Source of the DNA: Peromyscus leucopus
Taxonomy: Eukaryota; Chordata; Mammalia; Rodentia; Cricetidae
Length of the DNA: 64,000 nucleotides
NCBI RefSeq assembly: GCF_004664715.2
Contig: NC_051070.1
Location: 47,998,456 to 48,062,455 of the forward strand
Reading direction: 5' to 3'
Both the position numbers and the translations under genes were made by a program. Shown piece by piece: positions 1 through 64,000 of this stretch; the stretch's first letter is position 1, and each line of letters begins with the position of its first letter. Under the pieces are notes generated by a model that saw only the letters and a list, made by a program, of their open reading frames with translations, was not told the DNA's origin and did not search any database.

Positions 1-568
1 TCTGGATTGGAGGGTGCAAACTGGGATCCTGAAACTTTGTCGGTAAAGATGACTAAATCTAAGGGTAGTATATAAACACACAAGAATCACCAGAAGCACA
101 GGCCCCAAAGCAACACTAAATATTACTAGTATTATCAAACATACACTCAGTTGAGTTTGCATCCAAACCTGGGTATTTAGAGAAAACAAGTAGTGACAGT
201 AATACATTATAGTCTTCAAAACAGAAATCCATGAGTTCATACTGCTAAGAATGAAGAACAAATGGGTAAGAAGAGCTGCTAAAGGAGAATTCTGGCACAT
301 GGGGGAGAAATGACAGAACTAGAAACCAGCACTTAGCAACCACTGCAGCAATAAACATGAAAGAGACAATCGATATTAGCACACTTTCCTTTTATGTCCA
401 TCCATCTTTTTTTCTCCAGTTACTTTCAAACATGTTCTTTCATGTCATAAGTCACACGGAGTTACTTTTCTGCCTTTATTAATTACTGTCTTTAACTGGA
501 ATGCTTAAATATATTATCTTGTAATGTAACTTATGAATATACTTGTTTTATTTTATTTAAAAAATTCT
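1..568. other. Intergenic sequence, nothing recognised
   Basis: A/T-rich sequence with no open frame, splice pattern or repeat I can name. Confidence 0.6.
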
Positions 569-703
569 TTTGAGACAGGGTGTCACTATGTAGCCTTGGC
601 TATCTTGGAACGTGCTATGTAGACCAGGCTGGCCTAGAAGTCATAGAGATTTGCCTGCCTCCCAAGTGCTAGGAATAAAGGTGTGCACCACCATGCCCAG
701 CTG
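569..703 (-). repeat. B1 SINE
   Basis: Reverse-complement B1: GAGACAGGGTGTCACTATGTA at the left, ACCAGGCTGGCC in the middle and AAGGTGTGCACCACCATGCC at the right. Moderately diverged. Confidence 0.85.
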
Positions 704-1721
704 CTACCCAGGCTTTAGACTCATCCTTACCTGGCCACATACCCACTTCTCTTCTGCTTGCTTTTAAAAGAACATGCCCAATCTCTCATATCACTCCATT
801 ATCCCACGCTGTGCTTCCCAGCTTCCCAGTCCGTACATTGCAAGACCAGTTAGTTATCTGTACAGTGGTGTTTTGTCCTATTTCAGTAACACTGGGCCTA
901 AATTTAGTAACACTTATTCTAAAAGCCTTCCTGTGGTAAATTTGCAGCATCACTGGCCGTAACTGACAATCACCCAAACAGTAATAAGGTTACAGCAAGG
1001 GCTTTGGAGAAAATGTCCACATTCTCTTCCAGGTAGCAGGACCGAGCTGGCTACATGTCAAACAAGGAGACAAAAATTCAGTTCCTGTTAATGTGTTATG
1101 TTTCAAGTGTCCACCACATTCACCTGAGGCTACTGTATCAGTCAGCATATATACTACCATGGTAGAACATTCCAGAACAGCACTGTTTCAGGCCTCCTCT
1201 CCAAGTATCACTCCCCACCCTGGTGCTGAGCAATACCAGTTAGCATCTCAGTCAGACACCAAAGAAAGCCGTCTTAGTCCAGATATCAGCGAAGCCCAGT
1301 CCCTCAGCCCAAATGTGCCTCTCTGTCTGCTCTGCCGGCCTCCAGTTTTAGGTCTCATCTAAATACCTAAGACAACACCTGTCCACCCACAGTCTCTATT
1401 CTTTCAATTCCCTGCTCAGCCCTTTCCTTCCTTATAAGCACTATGATTTAAAAGTCACCCCATTTTGCCTAAGCCACTCAAACTGACAAAAGTGCATACC
1501 AAGACAATATGATAATCTGAATTTGATGAAGTAACTCTACAGTTGGGAAATTTTGTCTACAGTTTTATATACAAAGTTACTTACCAAAACTTACGTTGCC
1601 TTCAAAATATAGAGTATATCACTACATCCAAAATACTCACATGGAAAATGCTAGAAGACCAATGAATAAAGGAACTTTATTACATGGCCTTTTAAAGGAG
1701 AAATTGGCTTTTTTCTCCTCT
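704..1721. other. Intergenic sequence, nothing recognised
   Basis: Unique-looking sequence. Short open frames at 774-962 and 1093-1362 have no recognisable similarity and no conserved composition. Confidence 0.5.
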
Positions 1722-1786
1722 GAGCTGGGAATCTACACCAAGCCACTAAGCAAGTGTTCTACCTATGAGCTATATTCCCAGCACCA
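1722..1786 (-). repeat. ID/B4-like tRNA-derived SINE fragment
   Basis: The reverse complement of the tRNA-Ala-derived ID body is visible as CACTAAGCAAGTGTTCTACC and GAGCTATATTCCCAGC. Confidence 0.5.
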
Positions 1787-1794
1787 CATACCTT

Positions 1795-1972
1795 TTAAAG
1801 ATGTATTTAATTATGTTTGCATGTGTCTGTGCACATGAGTGCAGATACGTGCAGAGGCCAGAGGCATCATATCCCCTGAAGCTGGAGTTCCAGGTAGTTG
1901 TGAGTCCCATATGTAGGGGCTGGAAGGAACAGCAAGCACTGTTTATTAATGGCTGAGCCATCTCTCCAACCC
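1795..1972 (-). repeat. B2/B3-type SINE
   Basis: Contains TGCAGAGGCCAGAGG, CTGGAGTTCCAGGTAGTTGT and the tail TGGCTGAGCCATCTCTCCAA, diagnostic of the rodent B2/B3 family in reverse orientation. Confidence 0.8.
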
Positions 1973-2153
1973 CATCTACCTTTAAAAAAAGCAGCACTGG
2001 TTCTGCTGGCAGCTCCTTCCTGAGGCTCTAAAGCATCGTCAGTGGCCAGTGTATCCCAGCTGCTTCACTCAACTGGACAGCAAGGAACAAAGCAGGATGT
2101 TCTACAGACTCAACGTCCACCGAATTCCCAATGTGGCTGTGAGGTAGGATAGG

Positions 2154-3426
2154 AACATCTGTGTTCAGTGGCCAGGATGGGGATCTTCTGTGTTCAGTGG
2201 CCAGGATGGGGATCTTCTGTGTCCAGTGGCCAGGATGGGGATCTTCTGTGTCCAGTGGCCAGGATGGGGATCTTCTGTGTCCAGTGGCCAGGATGGGGAT
2301 CTTCTGTGTTCAGTGGCCAGGATGGGGATCTTCTGTGTCCAGTGGCCAGGATGGGGATCTTCTGTGTCCAGTCAGTGGCCAGGATGGGGATCTTCTGTGC
2401 CAGTGGCCAGGATGGGGATCTTCTGTGTTCAGTGGCCAGGATGGGGATCTTCTGTGCACAGTGGCCAGGATGGGGATCTTCTGTGCTCAGCGGCCAGGAT
2501 GGGGATCTTCTGTGTTCAGTGGCCAGGATGGGGATCTTCTGTGTTCAGTGGCCAGGATGGGGATCTTCTGTGCTCAGTGGCCAGGATGGGGATCTTCTGT
2601 GTTCAGTGGCCAGGATGGGGATCTTCTGTGTTCAGTGGCCAGGATGGGGATCTTCTGTGTCCAGTGGCCAGGATGGGGCTCTTCTGTGTCAGTGGCCAGG
2701 ATGGGGATCTTCTGTGTCCAGTGGCCAGGATGGGGATCTTCTGTGTCCAGTGGCCAGGATGGGGATCTTCTGTGTCCAGTGGCCAGGATGGGGATCTTCT
2801 GTGTCCAGTGGCCAGGATGGGGATCTTCTGTGTCCAGTGGCCAGGATGGGGATCTTCTGTGTCCAGTGGCCAGGATGGGGATCTTCTGTGTCCAGTGGCC
2901 AGGATGGGGATCTTCTGTGTCCAGTGGCCAGGATGGGGATCTTCTGTGTCAGTGGCCAGGATGGGGATCTTCTGTGTCCAGTGGCCAGGATGGGGATCTT
3001 CTGTGTCCAGTGGCCAGGATGGGGATCTTCTGTGTCCAGTGGCCAGGATGGGGATCTTCTGTGTCCAGTGGCCAGGATGGGGATCTTCTGTGTCCAGTGG
3101 CCAGGATGGGGATCTTCTGTGTCCAGTGGCCAGGATGGGGATCTTCTGTGTCCAGTGGCCAGGATGGGGATCTTCTGTGTCCAGTGGCCAGGATGGGGAT
3201 CTTCTGTGTCCAGTGGCCAGGATGGGGATCTTCTGTGTCCAGTGGCCAGGATGGGGATCTTCTGTGTACAGTGGCCAGGATGGGGATCTTCTGTGTTCAG
3301 TGGCCAGGATGAGGATCTTCTGTGTACAGTGGTCAGGATGGGGAATCTTCTGTGTTCAGTGGCCAGGATGGGGATCTTCTGTGTACAGTGGCCAGGATGG
3401 GGGTTTTCTGTGCTCAGTGGCCAGGC
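2154..3426. repeat. 29-bp minisatellite, about 44 copies
   Basis: Head-to-tail units of about 29 bp with the core CAGTGGCCAGGATGGGGATC followed by TTCTGTGTC. There are no spacers. Units between about 2690 and 3260 are almost identical; those at the edges vary (GTGTTCAG, GTGCTCAG, GTGCACAG, GTGTACAG). A few units have indels, for example near 2372 and 2398, and one-base deletions at 2690 and 2950. As 29 is not a multiple of three and no unit phase holds a stop, all three forward frames stay open. This gives three long spurious ORFs with a 29-residue period. Confidence 0.97.
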
Positions 3427-3885
3427 CTTTCAGTATGTTACTACTTAGGCATACTTGCAAAATTGTCAAATAAAAAGCTGTCAGCTAGTGTCATGGTGTG
3501 GATAGGTGCCCCACAGACCAGCTGATCCGATTTGACCACGCAGCTCTCACTTATCTTGCACTCCAGATACACTTGTCCTTGCTAACCAGCAGATGGACTT
3601 GGGAGGCGCCATTACAGCAAAGGAACGAGCTTGTGAGAGCTTTCCGTACAACAGCCCACACTTACTGGAAGGTGTTTTCCAGGACTTTAGGTCCTGAGCT
3701 TTTATAACACCCAACAAGACTCAGGTAGCGTTTCATCTGTGTAACACTGAGTTTGGAAACAAGACTGAATAGTGTTCCCCAAATGGGAATGTGAAGCTAT
3801 GGAAACGGTTATCTCATGCAAAGTGGATTGTTCTAAAGCTTTCCCTGCAGCCTAAGAGAAAGACAGGCAGATAGAGTCATAAAGT

Positions 3886-3889
<4 letters not shown>
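3427..3889. other. Intergenic sequence, nothing recognised
   Basis: Unique-looking sequence between the minisatellite and a TG microsatellite. Confidence 0.5.

Positions 3890-3939
<50 letters not shown>
3890..3939. repeat. (TG)n microsatellite
   Basis: About 24 TG units, directly followed by a B1 fragment. Confidence 0.97.
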
Positions 3940-3943
<4 letters not shown>

Positions 3944-3944
3944 T

Positions 3945-4035
3945 AGACCAGGCTGGCCTTGACCTCACAGAAACCCACCCACCCACCTTTGCCTCCCAAG
4001 CAATGGGTTTAAAGGCATGCACCACCACACCTAAC
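3945..4035 (-). repeat. B1 SINE fragment
   Basis: GACCAGGCTGGCCTTGACCT through AAAGGCATGCACCACCACAC. The 3' part of the element is replaced by the TG repeat. Confidence 0.8.
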
Positions 4036-5604
4036 ATAAATAAGTAATTTAGGATATTCCCAGCATTAGTGGACAAGTTAAGAAGCCATAGTTTTTGTTA
4101 TGTTCTACAATCTTGGTAGCTATTAGTTCTAGGACATGAAATGTCTCTTTCTTTTTAAACTTTACATCTTGATGCTGGAGAACAATGTTATCCACTGCAA
4201 AAAGGAAGTGGTTCCCTGCTGGCACTCATTCTCTGAGGTCATAACTTTCTGTTGTTGTTGTTTTTTTTTTAATTTAGAGAATTCAGAAAGAGAAAATGAC
4301 ACCAGGAAATGTGCTTACTTTCTCCTTGCTCTTCTGGTGGATTTTTCTTAGAAGCGGTTTCAAAGCTACTTGAAAATAAGATTATTTCCTGTGCTAAGTA
4401 GATATCCTACATAACAAATGTTTCTTGAGATTGATGTAGAAGAAACTGAAAGAAACAGAATTGATGTTATGAAGGATTAACCAATACATCTGCTCGGGAG
4501 ACATTAAGTCACACAAAGCAGAATTCAGCTAAGGGAGCGCTGCCTCCAAAATACCCCAAAGATAAGCAGTATGCTAGCCAGCCTGCTAAAGACAAGCAAA
4601 ATTTAGGGTGCTAGGATGTAAGCGTTTGCTCATCAGGATGGGCCAGCCATCAAGCCCTTCCCCAAAGAACATGTTTCTAACAAGCAGTCCAAGGACGCAG
4701 CCTGGGGTCACAGTGAATGGTAAGTCCTGGCTTGCCATAATGTCCCCAGTTCTCTTCTTGAGAAAATCATAATTCTGCCAGATAGACAAGATGACCATTA
4801 TTCAAAAGAACAACACTGGTATACTTATTAATTCTGGCAATATCTTTGCTGTGTAAACCTCCCATCTGCCCAAGTAGCCGGACTTGCAGTCTCCTGTCCC
4901 TGTTTAATTTGTTCCAAGTGTAACCTGGGTCCAGGACCTGAAGGAGATTTAAGGATGATTTAAGATTTAAGAACCTTCTGTTCGAGGCTGACTCTTGCTT
5001 GGGCTTCAGCCTTAGTGAAGGGCTCTTCCTTCATCTCTCAGTGTGCAGTGACCTCACTGAGAAGCACGCTATTCCTAGAACAAGATCAACAGACACGCTG
5101 TCTGAGTGTCGTTATGCAATCTTCATCAGAGAAGGGACTATGAAACCAAAGACGGTCAACACAGGCTCGTGGTTTTAACAAAACCCCACTAAGAGCCACG
5201 AGCAAGTTCTAACGTTTCTTTTATTATCACCTCAGTATCACTGTCCACCCAAATTCTTGAACTTGCAGTCCAGTCCAAGTCCTCCGAAGAGTCTACTTCA
5301 TGAGTTAAAGATGTACAGAGAACGGAGTATTTTAACCTTTAAAAAGTAAATTTTACAAAGTAAGGGGGTGGAGGCAGCTCAGCACTGAGATGTGGGGGTC
5401 ATATTTTCACCCTCAGATGACAAGTTTGCTTCCAGAATTACAGAGCTGGATGTGAAGCACACGCTCCAATATCCTCACACACATACACAGCTGTCCAGTG
5501 CTCAGTACAAAAGGAGGAAAATACGCGAAACATGGAACCATAATGCTGATGATACATGTTTCTAGGGGTATGGAGTCCGATTAATAAAGAGCAAGGGAAA
5601 TCTA
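4036..5604. other. Sequence 3' of Zc3h13, nothing recognised
   Basis: No repeat or gene recognised. It could include an extended 3' UTR, since an AATAAA lies at 5225-5220 on the minus strand. Short open frames are not supported. Confidence 0.5.
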
Positions 5605-5626
5605 CAACAAGGAAAGGGAACATACA

Positions 5627-5632
5627 TTTATT
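5627..5632 (-). promoter_or_regulatory. Candidate distal poly(A) signal AATAAA
   Basis: TTTATT on the plus strand, followed on the minus strand by a T-rich downstream region around 5600-5625. Confidence 0.5.
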
Positions 5633-5938
5633 AAAAATAAAATAGCAAGTCTCTGATAATGAACAATTCAACCCCACTCAAGAGTCCAAAGACTTCCAAT
5701 ATACAATGTAGCAATGCACACGTGTGGAAAATCCCAGTCTTTTTTTTTTTTTTTTTTAAGAATTTTCCAAAGAAGAAACAAAAAGCCTCCCTCGGCTCCC
5801 CTGTGGTGGAGCCCGCCTCCAGGTGCACTCCTAAACCCGTGGCGGCTCTGTGGTGCTCTGTACATGGCACAGCAGCCCCATCAACACTGCCTTTCGGACT
5901 AAGGTCAGTTTCTGTGTGATGATCCAGAATACAAACCT

Positions 5939-5944
5939 TTTATT
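5939..5944 (-). promoter_or_regulatory. Candidate proximal poly(A) signal AATAAA
   Basis: AATAAA on the minus strand, about 310 bases after the stop, followed by GGTTTGTATTC, a plausible GU-rich element. Confidence 0.4.
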
Positions 5945-6253
5945 TCATAGGAAGCATTCACAGGCTGGAAGAGCAGGGCTGATCTGGTTTCCTAAAATCT
6001 TCAATTGTAATGAAGACACAGACGAAACTACTAAATCTAGATGCTTTCACATTATTTTGGCTGAGAGTACTGTATAAAAATTAATGTCAAATCTTAAATG
6101 AACCAAAACTCATGTCTCTAAAGGTCGAAGTTCTTCACTCTGGTGTGGCTGATAAGTCTTCTGTCTCTGTAATTAGCAATGTTTTCAAACAAAGAACTTC
6201 AAGAAAGATTCTGCACTGCTAAGAATGAACCAAAGGGCTGCCCAAGTTTTTGC

Positions 6254-63447
<57,194 letters not shown>

Positions 63448-64000
63448 CTTTGATATAAAACAACACAATTCTATATTTATATGACATTTTATAAGAATAA
63501 TATAAATAAATAATCTCATAAATACTGATGCAATTTTCTGTCTTTGGTGGCTAAACTTCTGAAAAATGTTTCAGCTTAAGTAGTACTATATAAAAATATG
63601 AGCAATATTCATAAGTTTTCTCCCAATGCCAATCAAAATGCATGTTAACTTCCATGGGGTGGTAAACTGATAATATGAGAAACAATGAACTGAAGAAAAT
63701 GAATATGCAAATAGCAGCTTGAGTTACTTTCTGTTCACCACACAAATATAGCAGTCATATTGTAGATGAAGGGCAAGAAGAGAAAGGTTAAGTTATAAAG
63801 AAGCAAAGTTATTCCAGAGGGATCAATTCCCTCTATGTATGTATGTAGTTGGACATACTATCAACTAAGAAAATATTTCCTGCATCTTAAAAATGAAAGC
63901 CAACAGTCATCAAGAAGGCTCAATGGGTAAATGTGATTGTCATCAGGCCTGAAGGAGAGAACAGACTCCCAAAAGCTGTCCTCAGACCTTCACATTCAAA
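63448..64000. other. Intron 5' of the first visible exon, nothing recognised
   Basis: Part of the next Zc3h13 intron; ATGTATGT is repeated near 63835-63848. No other feature. Confidence 0.5.

Larger units (their letters stand above)
5605..6253 (-). other. Zc3h13: Probable Zc3h13 3' UTR
   Basis: Begins right after the stop. Two AATAAA signals on the minus strand (5944-5939 and 5632-5627) would give UTRs of about 330 or 640 bases. The second is followed by a U/GU-rich stretch, so I place the end near 5605. A run of 18 A on the sense strand (5740-5757) lies inside and could mimic a poly(A) tail in oligo-dT libraries. A further AATAAA at 5225-5220 could extend the UTR. The end is inferred. Confidence 0.55.

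Noticed and set aside
2154..3426. CRISPR-like array
   Set aside because: Units are contiguous with no spacers, in a rodent genome; it is an ordinary minisatellite.
2161..3525. Long plus-strand ORFs of 383, 426 and 427 residues
   Set aside because: They are the three frames of the 29-bp minisatellite and encode the same cyclic peptide. There is no initiation context, no similarity and no splicing; they stay open only because the unit lacks stops.

Overview
The window is nuclear DNA from a muroid rodent. It is dense in B1, B2/B3-type, B4- and ID-related SINEs, rodent L1 3' ends and long microsatellites. The youngest B1 copies (for example 41637-41793, 52880-53046, 56894-57186) have the form I associate with cricetids (hamster, vole, deer mouse) rather than Mus, so Cricetidae is my best guess; this is inference. 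There is no bacterial, phage or organelle sequence.

The only functional gene I can support is Zc3h13, on the minus strand. Sixteen coding exons can be joined exactly between 63447 and 6254. Every intron begins GT and ends AG, every phase agrees, and no exon contains an in-frame stop. They encode 1649 residues to the natural C-terminus. The 5' exons are beyond the right edge and are not in the window; they carry the start codon, the CCCH zinc finger that names the protein (about 76 residues in human) and the promoter. ZC3H13 is the large nuclear scaffold of the m6A mRNA methyltransferase-associated complex (with WTAP, VIRMA, HAKAI and RBM15). The window shows its charged body (RD, RE, RS and KE tracts) and its compact conserved C-terminal region.

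Layout, left to right: 1-5604 is intergenic sequence 3' of the gene, with a 1.27-kb, 29-bp minisatellite at 2154-3426. From 5605 to 6253 is the probable 3' UTR. From 6254 to 31644 lie eleven coding exons, including the 1215-bp and 636-bp ones; the 636-bp exon holds a 207-bp in-frame RDV/RDA/RDG tandem repeat. From 31645 to 46273 five more exons are separated by repeats and an RPL37A processed pseudogene. The interval 46274-63335 is a single 17-kb intron packed with L1 remnants, a composite LTR-like element nested in an L1, several long microsatellites, and a B1 copy whose GC-rich 5' end has expanded to 43 GCC triplets. 63336-63447 is the most 5' exon in the window.

I found no new multi-gene system. 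The most interesting signals are repeat-driven: the GCC/GGC expansion inside the intronic B1, the protein-coding 9-bp minisatellite, the three-frame-open 29-bp minisatellite, a 440-nt intronic pyrimidine tract on the sense strand, a Z-DNA-prone palindrome, and the nearly uniform antisense orientation of L1 fragments relative to the gene.
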